From positions 1 through 47,006 of the IMG/VR virus record IMGVR_UViG_3300045012_000158: a stretch of 47,006 bases of DNA; one strand, given 5' to 3'. Source of the stretch: a virus. Shown here in pieces: positions 1 to 8,252 of the stretch. Within the stretch, counting starts at the first letter, position 1. Each line of letters opens with the position of its first letter. The notes under the pieces are model-generated. The model was not told the DNA's origin, did not search any database, and saw only the letters and a list, made by a program, of their open reading frames with translations. The position numbers and the translations under genes were made by a program.

Positions 1-2
1 GG

Positions 3-206
3 CAGCCGGTGGTCGAGATTGTCGACTTGCGCAAGCTGTGCGGGTGGCTGTTGAAGAGCCCGATCCGGCCGAGCCTCGAAGAGGCGTGCCTGCAGCTCAT
101 CCGGCGGTGGGTGCGCCACAATATCGGCGTCAGTCAGATCGAGGCGCGCGGCGTCGATATCCCCGGGATCGAGGTCAAGATCGAGCGTGTGGCGGCAGTG
201 CGATGA
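3..206 (+). CDS. C-terminal part of an unknown phage protein (cut by window edge)
   Basis: The reading frame is open from the first bases of the window, so the gene starts upstream. A GTG at 9 could be read as a start but has no Shine-Dalgarno sequence. The visible 67 residues end in ARGVDIPGIEVKIERVAAVR. This 'GV-IPG' ending recalls the C-terminus of phage Gp157-like proteins found near recombination genes, but the match is from memory and weak. It is probably part of the same early plus-strand operon as the RecT gene at 1174. Confidence 0.45.
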   Translation, partial: QPVVEIVDLRKLCGWLLKSPIRPSLEEACLQLIRRWVRHNIGVSQIEARGVDIPGIEVKIERVAAVR

Positions 207-330
207 TGCTCGGTAACAATGTTGATGTGAGGCTTTGCAATCCAGATCAGACGATCAGCGGGGAACTGAGGAAATAAACGATCCCGCAGCATCGCATCGT
301 GGAAATTACCGATCGCGGAAGGAGGTATCG

Positions 331-513
331 GTGAAGAAAGCATCTAAAATGCGCCATTGCTTCAACTGCGGTGCCGAACTCGGTGCTTACGCCGATTACG
401 ATCAGCTAGATACTTGCGGCGCTCGTGAATGCGAGCGCGTCGCGCGTGAGATCGCACAGCAGCAGCGCGCCGAGGCGCACGAACGACTAGACCGAGATAG
501 GGGATGGCGATGA
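331..513 (+). CDS. Small putative zinc-binding protein
   Basis: A 60-residue protein starting at GTG 331, chosen because GGAGG (321-325) lies five bases upstream; a longer in-frame start at 235 has no such signal. It carries CFNCG near the N-terminus and CGARECE about twenty residues later, a C-x2-C...C-x3-C spacing that could bind one zinc ion. The C-terminal half is charged and probably helical. Its end overlaps the start of the next gene (ATGA), so the two are probably translationally coupled. Function unknown. Confidence 0.65.
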   Translation: MKKASKMRHCFNCGAELGAYADYDQLDTCGARECERVAREIAQQQRAEAHERLDRDRGWR

Positions 514-692
514 GCATCCCCGGCTATGACGCGTGGAAAACCTCGTCGCCGGATGACGAGTATATCCCCGCCAACGAGCGTCCCGAGGGTTGCAAGTGTA
601 AGCGCCGTTTGGGTGATAACGAGTGGTGCCCGGTGCACGGCCGCGATCCTGACGAAGAATACGAAAAGGCTCGCGAACGTGAATGGGGATGA
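510..692 (+). CDS. Small hypothetical protein with Cys/His cluster
   Basis: A 60-residue acidic protein. The ATG at 510 overlaps the preceding stop and has GGGG at 500-503, so it is preferred to the in-frame ATG at 504. The sequence contains CKCKRR...WCPVH, a possible small metal-binding knuckle (C-x-C...C-x2-H), followed by an acidic, charged tail. It belongs to a run of tightly packed small genes leading to recT. Function unknown. Confidence 0.6.
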   Translation: MSIPGYDAWKTSSPDDEYIPANERPEGCKCKRRLGDNEWCPVHGRDPDEEYEKAREREWG

Positions 693-698
693 CCGGCG

Positions 699-1157
699 AT
701 GACAAAAGACCAGGCAATCGATATCGCGGTGCGGCTCAGAACGGCAACGATGGCGTTGCGCGCTGCGCTCAAAATCGCGGAAGCGGCTGACGGCGATACG
801 CCTGAAACCGACATCGCCGCCGCGCTCGATCACGTCCGTTACGCGTTGGAAACGTGCGGCGCAAGCTCAATGGACAAGAGAGAACTTATGCTCGGTCCCG
901 GCTACTGGCCAAACGAAACCAGCGGCGTGCTGCGGCCGGCGATCGAGACGTACCTCACCGGCGCGGCTATGACGCCCGAGCAAATCGCCGCTGTTCGCGC
1001 CTATCTTCGGCAGTGGATCATGGCGCCGGCATGGGACGCCGCGGGCCCGAGCGCTGATATCACCGATCTGCGCGAGCGCATCGATAATTTGGTCGACCGC
1101 GAAACTATCGATGATTGGCTGCAGGACGCCGAGGATATCGGGATGGACCCGTTATAA
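699..1157 (+). CDS. Hypothetical protein, 152 residues
   Basis: Predicted mostly helical, with no motif I recognise. The N-terminal 55 residues (helices around MALRAALKIAEAA) and the C-terminal 60 residues (around MTPEQIAAVRAYLRQW) look like two small helical modules joined by a loop at LMLGPGYWPN. It starts six bases after the previous stop and ends 16 bases before recT, so it belongs to the same operon. It may assist recombination or replication, but only position suggests this. Confidence 0.6.
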   Translation: MTKDQAIDIAVRLRTATMALRAALKIAEAADGDTPETDIAAALDHVRYALETCGASSMDKRELMLGPGYWPNETSGVLRPAIETYLTGAAMTPEQIAAVRAYLRQWIMAPAWDAAGPSADITDLRERIDNLVDRETIDDWLQDAEDIGMDPL

Positions 1158-1173
1158 AAAAGGGAATGCAGTG

Positions 1174-2718
1174 ATGGCGCAGGGACAGGCTCGCTCGCAG
1201 GCTGTCGTCAACTATACCGAGGCGACAAGGGGGACGCTCGAAGCCACGCGGCGCTTCTCGGCCGACGTTGATCAATTCACGCCGCAGCTTGAACAGGTCT
1301 TGCCCGACAACGTCTCGGTCGACCGCTTCAAGCGCACGCTGGTAACAGCGGTCGCGACCAACCCTGATCTGCTCTACGCCGATCGTCGGACGCTGTTCAA
1401 TTCGTCGCTCAAAGCCGCGACCGACGGCCTGCTGCCCGATGGCAAAGAGGCGGCGCTCGTCATCTTCAACACCGACGTCAAGATGAGGAACCCCAACACC
1501 GGGCTCGACGAGACATTCAAGATCGCTGCGGTCAGTTACATTCCGATGCTGGCCGGGCTCAAAAAACGCATGCGCAACAGCGGCGAAGTGCTGAGCATTG
1601 CTGCCGAGGTGGTGCGCGCCAAAGACAAGTTCGCCTACGGGCTTGGGGACAACGCCTACATCAACCACGACCCGCCGCCGCTCGGCACCGACCGCGGCGA
1701 TATCATTGGTGCTTATGCGATCATTCGATTGCGCAACGGCGAGGTGATTCGCGACGTGATGGACGTCAAGCGGATCGAGCTCGCGCGCAATCAAAGCCGG
1801 CAAAAAGACGGGCTGATGTGGAGCAAGTTCTACGACGAAGGGTGCTGCAAGACGGTGTTGAAGCACGCCGCGAAAGACGCACCGCAATCGGCTGAGCTGG
1901 TGCGCATCCTCTACCGAGACGAGGAACCCGAAGGGGCGGTACTCGCGCCGGTGCCCGGCATGCCCGAGCTGGCGGCGCCGACACCCGCCCCAGCAGCGCC
2001 CGAACCGGAACCACCGCCGCCGGTGATCGAGCCCGATCCCGAACCGACGCACAGCATCATCACCCTCGACGGCGAAGAGCTGTCGTTCCGCACGGTCAGC
2101 GCCACGGTCACCGCATTGAAGATGATCTTCGAGGAAGCCGCCAAACGCGGGCCCGATGCGCTCGACGGCGCCTATGAGTCAAACGACCGGACGATCAACG
2201 AGGATATCGGCAAAGAGGCGGGCGACGAACTCAATCGCCTCTACCGCGAGCTGTCGGTGCACGCCTATCATCAGAAGCCCGCTACGGCGCCCGTACAACC
2301 ACCGGAGCCACCTGCGGCTACTACCCCAGCGGCGCCATCTGCTCCGCCCCCTACAGCGCCTGCCGCGACGGTAACGGCTGCTACATCCACGGGCGCATCC
2401 CCTGGCCCCTCATCTACTGGTGACGTGGTCCCATTCCCCGGCGATGTGATCGAACCGCCCCCACCGCCGCCAGCGGAACCCGAAGGGGCGGGGTCGTGGC
2501 ACTTCCCGCCAGTGATGCGCAACGGCAAATACGATTGGCGCGCCTGGGTGGTCGGCATCTTCATCCCCAAGGTACGCCGGATCGACGATTCGACCGACAT
2601 GGCGCTCTGCCTTGGCGACAACGATGAGAACCTGAAACGCGCCCGCCTGGCGCTGCATGAGGCCGACCGGCAGACCCTCGAACAGGCGATCGAGCAAAAA
2701 TGGGCGGAGCTCGGATGA
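1174..2718 (+). CDS. recT: RecT-family single-strand annealing protein with long C-terminal extension
   Basis: RecT proteins anneal complementary single-stranded DNA during phage recombination and replication, usually after a partner exonuclease has resected the ends. The family core fills residues 1-250: AATDGLLPDGKEAALV (81-96), YIPMLAGLKKRMRNSG (122-137), RGDIIGAYAIIRL (174-186) and MWSKFYDEGCCKTVLKHAAK (215-234). The ATG at 1174 follows AGGGA; an in-frame codon at 1111 would run into the previous gene. Typical RecT proteins have roughly 270 residues; this one has 514. After a Pro/Ala linker (about 255-292) comes a helical module (293-368), a second Pro/Ala/Thr linker and a C-terminal module (about 440-514) starting GSWHFPPVMRNGKYDWRAW. 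No exonuclease gene is visible; one may lie left of the window. Confidence 0.9.
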   Translation: MAQGQARSQAVVNYTEATRGTLEATRRFSADVDQFTPQLEQVLPDNVSVDRFKRTLVTAVATNPDLLYADRRTLFNSSLKAATDGLLPDGKEAALVIFNTDVKMRNPNTGLDETFKIAAVSYIPMLAGLKKRMRNSGEVLSIAAEVVRAKDKFAYGLGDNAYINHDPPPLGTDRGDIIGAYAIIRLRNGEVIRDVMDVKRIELARNQSRQKDGLMWSKFYDEGCCKTVLKHAAKDAPQSAELVRILYRDEEPEGAVLAPVPGMPELAAPTPAPAAPEPEPPPPVIEPDPEPTHSIITLDGEELSFRTVSATVTALKMIFEEAAKRGPDALDGAYESNDRTINEDIGKEAGDELNRLYRELSVHAYHQKPATAPVQPPEPPAATTPAAPSAPPPTAPAATVTAATSTGASPGPSSTGDVVPFPGDVIEPPPPPPAEPEGAGSWHFPPVMRNGKYDWRAWVVGIFIPKVRRIDDSTDMALCLGDNDENLKRARLALHEADRQTLEQAIEQKWAELG

Positions 2719-2921
2719 ACGAGGACATGCTGTTTGGTCCCCCGCTCGACGATCAAATCGCCTGCGTGGAGCGGGAGATCGCATTGCGCCAGCGCGCTTA
2801 TCCGCGGTGGATCGCCGACCGGCGGATGTCACAGGCAAAGGCTCAGCACGAGCTCGATACGATGTGCGAAGTGCTGGCGACGCTGCGAAGGATGAAAGCC
2901 GATGCTGCCCAACCCGATTGA
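2715..2921 (+). CDS. Small helical hypothetical protein
   Basis: A 68-residue protein. The ATG at 2715 overlaps the recT stop (ATGA), which implies coupled translation. Residues from about 14 onward form a charged, probably coiled helix (IACVEREIALRQRAYPRW...LDTMCEVLATLRRM). No known domain was recognised. Close coupling to recT hints at a recombination accessory role, but this is inference. Confidence 0.6.
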   Translation: MNEDMLFGPPLDDQIACVEREIALRQRAYPRWIADRRMSQAKAQHELDTMCEVLATLRRMKADAAQPD

Positions 2922-3084
2922 TCGCGACTCGCTGCGCGAGGTCCTGCGCGGTCTGATGGATCAAACCTCAGAGCAGCCGGAGTACGGTTTTTTCGCTTAC
3001 TGCTCGTCGATGGACTGGCCGGTGATTCCGCCGCGCGGCCCGTCTTCTCTCGTGAGAAATTGGGAAAGGATGAACGATGGGTGA
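2902..3084 (+). CDS. Small hypothetical protein, 60 residues
   Basis: It overlaps the previous gene by 20 bases and the next by 8, the compact packing typical of phage small genes. The N-terminus is acidic and helical (DRDSLREVLRGLMDQ); the C-terminus is Pro/Trp-rich. No motif was recognised. Because overlaps on both sides are unusual, the start is less certain than for its neighbours. Confidence 0.45.
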   Translation: MLPNPIDRDSLREVLRGLMDQTSEQPEYGFFAYCSSMDWPVIPPRGPSSLVRNWERMNDG

Positions 3085-3406
3085 AGCGAAGCGGCGCAGC
3101 AGCGCGCGAACCGACTACGCGGAGGCGCGGCGCCAAGGGCGAGCGTTGGGCGACGGTCCGGTGCAGGATGAGTATCACGCCAAGATGGTCGCCATCGTGC
3201 AAGCACTCGACGAGACGTTCAACGACGGCGCCAAGGGCAACGATCGCAAGACCGGCTTCGTCCTGATGGTGTTTCCGTTCGGCGACGACTTTGACGGGCG
3301 CTGCAACTATATGTCGAACGGTGCCGCCCGCGAGGACATCGTCACGCTCATGAAAGAGATGATCGCCCGCTTCGAGGGGCAACCCGAAGTGTCAGGCACA
3401 GCATAG
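3077..3406 (+). CDS. MGEAKRR-type hypothetical protein
   Basis: A 109-residue protein beginning MGEAKRRSSARTDYAEARRQ; GGAAAGG (3063-3069) lies just upstream of the ATG. The same MGEAKRR opening occurs in the unrelated-looking protein at 37686-38213. The middle forms a predicted alpha/beta unit with FVLMVFPFGDDFDGRCNYMS followed by a helix (REDIVTLMKEMIARFEG). This is the last plus-strand gene before the convergent fibre genes. Function unknown. Confidence 0.65.
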   Translation: MGEAKRRSSARTDYAEARRQGRALGDGPVQDEYHAKMVAIVQALDETFNDGAKGNDRKTGFVLMVFPFGDDFDGRCNYMSNGAAREDIVTLMKEMIARFEGQPEVSGTA

Positions 3407-3412
3407 CGATGA

Positions 3413-5590
3413 TCAGAACGGGTTCGTTATTTGGTACGAGAGATGTGCCACGTAGGTATCACCCGCGACCGCGACCCCGGTCAGAAAGTTGACCGCCGCG
3501 GGGTTTCCCACTGCAATTTGAGCGTTAAAGCCTGCGTTGGCTGTGGTATTCGTCCCGGCTCCGGCAGTCGGGGTCGGCACGTTGGCGAAGTTTCCAGGCA
3601 GCGCGACGTTGATATTATTACACGAAGCGACCGTGTTCACGACGATCTTCAAATCGAGCGTGACCGTGTTGCCAACGACATTGAAGACGCCACCGGAGGT
3701 AAACGTCGCCGTGCCGCTGCCGCAGGATGTCGACGATGGCGTATACGCCGTGTAGAGATCAGGCCCGGTGTTCGTGTTAGCCGTGGCGCTGTTCGAGATA
3801 TAGGTGAACCCGGCATCGGCCGAGTGCGCATTCGCCCCGATGATAAAGTTCTGTACGCCCGCCCCGAGAGTGATGGAGGTTTCCATCCCGACGAAATTAT
3901 TGCTTGCGATGAGACCACTGCGCCCGCCCGCCGCGGCGACGCAGATGCCCTGTCCGATATTCGGCACAGTCGAGTAATCAAACTCATTGCCGACAACGAG
4001 TAATTCCTCAGCGTTGGCGACGTTGATGCCGCAGCCGCTCTGCGGGTAGAACAGATTATTGCTGAAAAGCAGCCCGACAGCAGCGGTAGCCGGTGCCGTT
4101 TGATCATCAAAGCAGTAAGTGCCGCACGGCCCGAATTGTGAGTTGGAGACGGCTATTTGAACCGGCCCGAGAGAAGTAGACGGCACGTAAATACCGCGTG
4201 TATTAGCGGTGAAATTAACCCCGCTGATCTGCAGTCCTTGAGCGTTGGTGCCGACATTGAGACCAACGGCCAATTGAGACAGCGTCGACCCGGGCCGCAG
4301 ATTGTAGACGATGCCGGTAAGACCTGATGAGACGCCGGCGACCAGTATCCCCGTCCCCCCCGGCGTGCCGCCTGGCCCAGTGATGTTGACAAGGAAATTA
4401 ACCCACGAGATGCCGCCGGTGACTTGGATGCCGTTGCCCCAATAGTCGGTTTGCTCAAACCCGTCGGCGCCGCGCAGCGTGACGTTGTCAAAGGTGCTGA
4501 CGGCTGGCGGTTCGTTGGTGCCGCTTCCGGTGTAGGTGGCGATGATGCCGTTCGCCGCTCCGGCGTGCGGGGTCAGTAACGAGAAATCACGAAAGTTGAA
4601 GAGCGAATTGTTGATCGCGCCGTTTTCGGTCAGCGTGAAAGCCGTGCCGGCCGTGCCGGTATATTCGAGCATCGACCCGCTGCCGGTGCCGACCATCGCA
4701 AAGGTCTGCGCGCTGCCGATCGTGGCGGTGATGCCCGTAGCGAAGAGCGCCGGTGTGGTAGTCGCCGGGAGCAGCAAGGTCCCCAGGTTCGCGGCTTCCC
4801 ACGTCCACGCGGATTGAAGACCGGTCGAGTTGTTGGTCACATTGTCAAAGATGACGCCCCATTGCCGAACATCGGCCCCGCCGGCGTCAAACTGGGCAAG
4901 CCAGCATTTCCCGTCACCGCTTACGACCTGCGATCCGTTGTCGCCGGCGCCGGAGTTGAGCGGGCAGGCTGACCCGCTCAGTATGTACCAGACGGGCGGC
5001 GCCCCGTTGCCGTTGCCGTAGGTGTCGCGCCAAACGCCATTTGGATAGACGATATCGGCGGTCGGGCACCCCGCGAGCGCCGTGCACGCAGCCTGCAGAG
5101 CTGTGAGATTTGGGACGTGGGCGGCGGCGAGTCCGCCATCCCTTAAATCCGTGCCGCCGTTCCACAGCGCGACATCGCCGGTGGTGGGAAACGGGTTGGT
5201 CGGGCCGACGACGTTGCCGCTACCGGTCCCGGGGAATGAGTAATTCGTCCCGTTGATATTGATCGTAAGACCGAGCGGCGAGCCGCTGCCGATCGGGTTG
5301 TACGAGATCAGCCCGCCGCCGTTGGCGAGGGCGCCAAAGCACAAGAGATGCTGACCGGCCAGGTCGCGAACGCAAAGCGGCGTGCCGTTGTTGGTGATGC
5401 CGAGCTCGGTGAAATTACCCGCGAGCGCCGGGCCGGCGTCCTGCACGACCGCCGAACCGGGGAAGCCGGTCGGCGCCAGCACCAGTGCGTGACCCGGGGT
5501 CAGCAGGCCGGTGGCGTAAACCGGCACGTTCTGCGCCCGAGCAGGGGCGGCGAGTAGCAGCAGTGCTGCGATCAAGCAGGCGATTTTCAT
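3413..5590 (-). CDS. Secreted-type tail spike / beta-helix protein
   Basis: A 725-residue, Gly/Asn/Thr-rich protein that is probably a receptor-binding spike. The first 20 residues, MKIACLIAALLLLAAPARAQ, form a classical Sec signal peptide with an ARA|Q cleavage site. Residues about 230-600 are repeated short beta strands with Asn/Gly turns (for example ISGVNFTANTRGIYV, LLVVGNEFDYSTVP), as in right-handed beta-helix pectate-lyase-like spikes. The C-terminal 120 residues look like a compact beta domain. The ATG at 5590 overlaps the upstream gene's stop (TGATG), so it is preferred to the frame start at 5602. It is the last gene of the virion block. Confidence 0.75.
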   Translation of the reverse strand: MKIACLIAALLLLAAPARAQNVPVYATGLLTPGHALVLAPTGFPGSAVVQDAGPALAGNFTELGITNNGTPLCVRDLAGQHLLCFGALANGGGLISYNPIGSGSPLGLTININGTNYSFPGTGSGNVVGPTNPFPTTGDVALWNGGTDLRDGGLAAAHVPNLTALQAACTALAGCPTADIVYPNGVWRDTYGNGNGAPPVWYILSGSACPLNSGAGDNGSQVVSGDGKCWLAQFDAGGADVRQWGVIFDNVTNNSTGLQSAWTWEAANLGTLLLPATTTPALFATGITATIGSAQTFAMVGTGSGSMLEYTGTAGTAFTLTENGAINNSLFNFRDFSLLTPHAGAANGIIATYTGSGTNEPPAVSTFDNVTLRGADGFEQTDYWGNGIQVTGGISWVNFLVNITGPGGTPGGTGILVAGVSSGLTGIVYNLRPGSTLSQLAVGLNVGTNAQGLQISGVNFTANTRGIYVPSTSLGPVQIAVSNSQFGPCGTYCFDDQTAPATAAVGLLFSNNLFYPQSGCGINVANAEELLVVGNEFDYSTVPNIGQGICVAAAGGRSGLIASNNFVGMETSITLGAGVQNFIIGANAHSADAGFTYISNSATANTNTGPDLYTAYTPSSTSCGSGTATFTSGGVFNVVGNTVTLDLKIVVNTVASCNNINVALPGNFANVPTPTAGAGTNTTANAGFNAQIAVGNPAAVNFLTGVAVAGDTYVAHLSYQITNPF

Positions 5591-7239
5591 CACGGAACCC
5601 ACATATTCGCGTCCGTGAGAGTGCCGGGATGACCATTGCCGGAGGCATCCGGTTCAGTGGTGCCAGACCCGGTCTGAAACTTGAGTGAGATCGCGGTGTT
5701 GGCGCCGATCGGCGGCAGGGTCGACGGCGTCATGTATTGCTCGATGTACTCGGGCGTCTGCTGCACATCGTCGAGCTGAAAGTGGCTCACCACGCTAAAG
5801 AGCGGGATGTTGCCTTGCTGGCTATCGACTTGGAAATTCTCGTCCGAATTGATGATCGTTCCGGTGACCGTGTCGCTTCCCGTGGTCGTCGTGAGCTGCG
5901 CACCGTCCAAAAACATAGCGATGCCCGAGGCATGACCACTGCCGCTATAGCTCACTGCCTCGAAATGCTTTTTACCGTCGCAAAGCCGGACCCCCAGCGC
6001 CCGCACATCGATATATTCGTTGCTGCCGAAATTCTGGATTATCCGGCTGACGAGGTGGCAGTTGTTGTCGACCCAAACCTCATAGCCCGCGATGAGAGGG
6101 GCACCCGTCGCCGCGACATTGGTAAAGATGATGCCGCCAACCTGACCCTGGCCTGCGCCGCCCCACATCTGGATTGCGGCGTATTCGGTCCACGGCTGGG
6201 TGTACTCGTATTGAAGGACATTCCCGACATTGACGGCTTGCGTGCCGACCGCCTGGATACCGGCGACGGTGTCCGTGGCTCCGTAGGGCGTTGCAAAACC
6301 AAGGTCAGGGAAGCGGGTCGCCTCGCTGGCGTCGATCGCCGCGAGCTGCGCCCCCGTCAAGCCACCCGTCGTCGTGTAGATAAATTCCTCGGTCTCCAAG
6401 CCTAGATACGAATAGGTCGTGTTGATCGGCAGGCCGCCGAGGGCCCAAGCCGAGCTTGTCGGCGTGGCGCTGGATTGCCCGGCGGCGGTCTCAAGGCTGA
6501 CGCCGTTGACGTAAAGATTAGCGGTCCCGCTGACGCGCTGCACCACCACCCGCGTCATGTGGCTGTTGAGGTCGGCACCCGTGGTGTGGATTTCGCCGCT
6601 GGTGTTCTGCCAGAACGAAAACTCGTTGATGGCGTCGCCGTTGAGCCCATCCAGCGTCGTGAAATAACCGTTGGTGCCGTCGAAGTTGGCTACCGGTACC
6701 CAGCCGACCCCGGTGTCGACGCCGCCTTTCCACACGCCGGCCATGCCGATCGTAAGGTCGCCGGCGGCCGGGAAAAATGACGGCGCCTCCATAAGTCCGG
6801 GGCCGTCGGAGAAATACAGCACCCCATTCACGACGATGGGGTAGGCGCAGTTATTGTTGGTAATCGTGCAGGTTAAGTTGTGGCTGTTGCCGGTCTGATC
6901 GTATCGGGTCGTGACGTAGCAACTGTTGCTGTTGCCCGCGCCGCAAAACGTGTTGAACGCCGATACGTTAAAATTCGACCCGGAAAACCCGATATCCTGG
7001 CTGGTGCTGTCGCTCAGCCGCGTGACGTTGATCGCGTTGCCGGCGTAGGCAGAAACGACCTTGTCGCCGCTATAAATGGCGTAGGGCGTACCGGGAAAAT
7101 TAAACCCGCCGGCAGCCGCGCACTGCGACCAGGGCGTGCGCGAGGTGTTAGGACAGGCCCAAACCTGCGCCTTCGCCTCGGGCGCGCCAACGAGCGCCAG
7201 CAGCAGCACCAGAGCGGCGGCGAGGCGCAAGATTTTCAT
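5590..7239 (-). CDS. Secreted-type tail protein with arabinofuranosidase-like and LamG-like domains
   Basis: A 549-residue protein opening with a Sec-type signal (MKILRLAAALVLLLALVGAP, cleavage near AKA|Q at residues 23-26). Residues about 30-320 resemble the concanavalin-like catalytic domain of AbfB-type arabinofuranosidases: VVSAYAGNAINVTRLSD, DIGFSGSNFNV, then YDQTGNSHNLT, matching the family pattern of AY-G-A--V-R-SD, DIGF and YDQSGN. Residues about 340-540 form a second jelly-roll region. Such domains on phage fibres bind or cut surface polysaccharide; whether this one is catalytic cannot be judged here. Its ATG overlaps the stop of the upstream fibre gene. Confidence 0.7.
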   Translation of the reverse strand: MKILRLAAALVLLLALVGAPEAKAQVWACPNTSRTPWSQCAAAGGFNFPGTPYAIYSGDKVVSAYAGNAINVTRLSDSTSQDIGFSGSNFNVSAFNTFCGAGNSNSCYVTTRYDQTGNSHNLTCTITNNNCAYPIVVNGVLYFSDGPGLMEAPSFFPAAGDLTIGMAGVWKGGVDTGVGWVPVANFDGTNGYFTTLDGLNGDAINEFSFWQNTSGEIHTTGADLNSHMTRVVVQRVSGTANLYVNGVSLETAAGQSSATPTSSAWALGGLPINTTYSYLGLETEEFIYTTTGGLTGAQLAAIDASEATRFPDLGFATPYGATDTVAGIQAVGTQAVNVGNVLQYEYTQPWTEYAAIQMWGGAGQGQVGGIIFTNVAATGAPLIAGYEVWVDNNCHLVSRIIQNFGSNEYIDVRALGVRLCDGKKHFEAVSYSGSGHASGIAMFLDGAQLTTTTGSDTVTGTIINSDENFQVDSQQGNIPLFSVVSHFQLDDVQQTPEYIEQYMTPSTLPPIGANTAISLKFQTGSGTTEPDASGNGHPGTLTDANMWVP

Positions 7240-8252
7240 CGCCGCGCCTCCAATGTTTTTACTCGCTTCTCAAGCTGCTGAATCGCCCGCACGAGCTCCC
7301 ACGACGACACTTCGTCGACCTGATAAAAGCCGTCGCGATCGGTGTGCACCATGCTGCCGTGCTGGCCGAGCATCTGCTGCGCGACCGTCCCGTACTTCAC
7401 GAGTTCGCCGGTGCGACGGACGCGAAAATCCACGATTGGCATCGACCCGAGATCGGCAAGCGCATCGTATTGGGTGGGTTCGATCGCCCGCTTGAGGCGC
7501 ATATCCGAGGTGCACGCGACGGTCTCGGATGCCGAGCCGGGCGTGTGGTTGCAGACCCCCGAGGCACCGTTGAGCGAGAAGATCACGCTGCCTTGAGTGC
7601 CGTTGCCGACGGTTAACAGAAACCCCGGGTTGTTGTTTTCAATCCCGGTCGGCGCATTTATGTCGAGCAGTGATGGGCCTAATTCCAACGGCACAGTCGC
7701 GCTGTTGGCGTCGTTCACGGCAAACAGCGATGTACCCGTGGCAATATCCACCGGGCCGCGGACGAGGAAATTCTGGTTGGTGCCGGTGTGGACGTTTAAC
7801 GTCCCCAAGAGCGGGCTGGCGGCACCAATGGTCGTGTTGCCGCCGGTGATGTAATTGGCGCCTGCCCCACTGATTTGCAGTTGACCGGCCGCGGTGAGAT
7901 TACCCGTCGAGCTAACCGTGGCGCCGCTCACCGTCCCAGTGGCGGTTATGCTCGTACCGCTGATCGTCGTGCCGCTGAGGGCGCCCGTTGAGGTCACGGT
8001 GGCGCCCTGGATCGTCCCTGTCGTCGCGATGTTCCCCGCCCAATTGATCGCCCCCGAGGTGAGCGTGCTCGTGGCGGCGAAAGTCCCCGCGTTATTGTAG
8101 AAGATTTGCCCGTTTGTGCCGGGAAGCGTGTTAGGTACCCAGCCCGGCACGCTGCCGCCACCACCACTACCGCCGCCGCCCGACCAGTTCTGGGCGTCCG
8201 CTTGGCTGCACAGAATGGCGAGCAGCAGCAAGAGAACGGCGAGCCGGCGCAT
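7236..8252 (-). CDS. Secreted-type tail fibre with S74 intramolecular chaperone
   Basis: A 338-residue fibre. Residues 1-20 (MRRLAVLLLLLAILCSQADA) form a signal peptide ending ADA|Q, followed by a Gly/Ser linker. Residues about 65-150 contain repeated GTxSGAT/TTxTGxLSGT beta units typical of trimeric phage fibres. The C-terminal 90 residues (from S249) are a peptidase S74 domain: SDMRLKRAIEP, the PIVDFRVR strand, VAQQMLGQH and a terminal coiled helix (IQQLEKRVKTLEARR). In endosialidase-type fibres this domain helps trimer folding and then cleaves itself at the Ser of SD-x-RLK. The ATG at 8252 is chosen over a TTG at 8255. Confidence 0.8.
   Translation of the reverse strand: MRRLAVLLLLLAILCSQADAQNWSGGGGSGGGGSVPGWVPNTLPGTNGQIFYNNAGTFAATSTLTSGAINWAGNIATTGTIQGATVTSTGALSGTTISGTSITATGTVSGATVSSTGNLTAAGQLQISGAGANYITGGNTTIGAASPLLGTLNVHTGTNQNFLVRGPVDIATGTSLFAVNDANSATVPLELGPSLLDINAPTGIENNNPGFLLTVGNGTQGSVIFSLNGASGVCNHTPGSASETVACTSDMRLKRAIEPTQYDALADLGSMPIVDFRVRRTGELVKYGTVAQQMLGQHGSMVHTDRDGFYQVDEVSSWELVRAIQQLEKRVKTLEARR

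Noticed and set aside
5737-6405. 222-residue plus-strand frame
   Set aside because: Opposite the arabinofuranosidase-like tail gene; no ribosome site.
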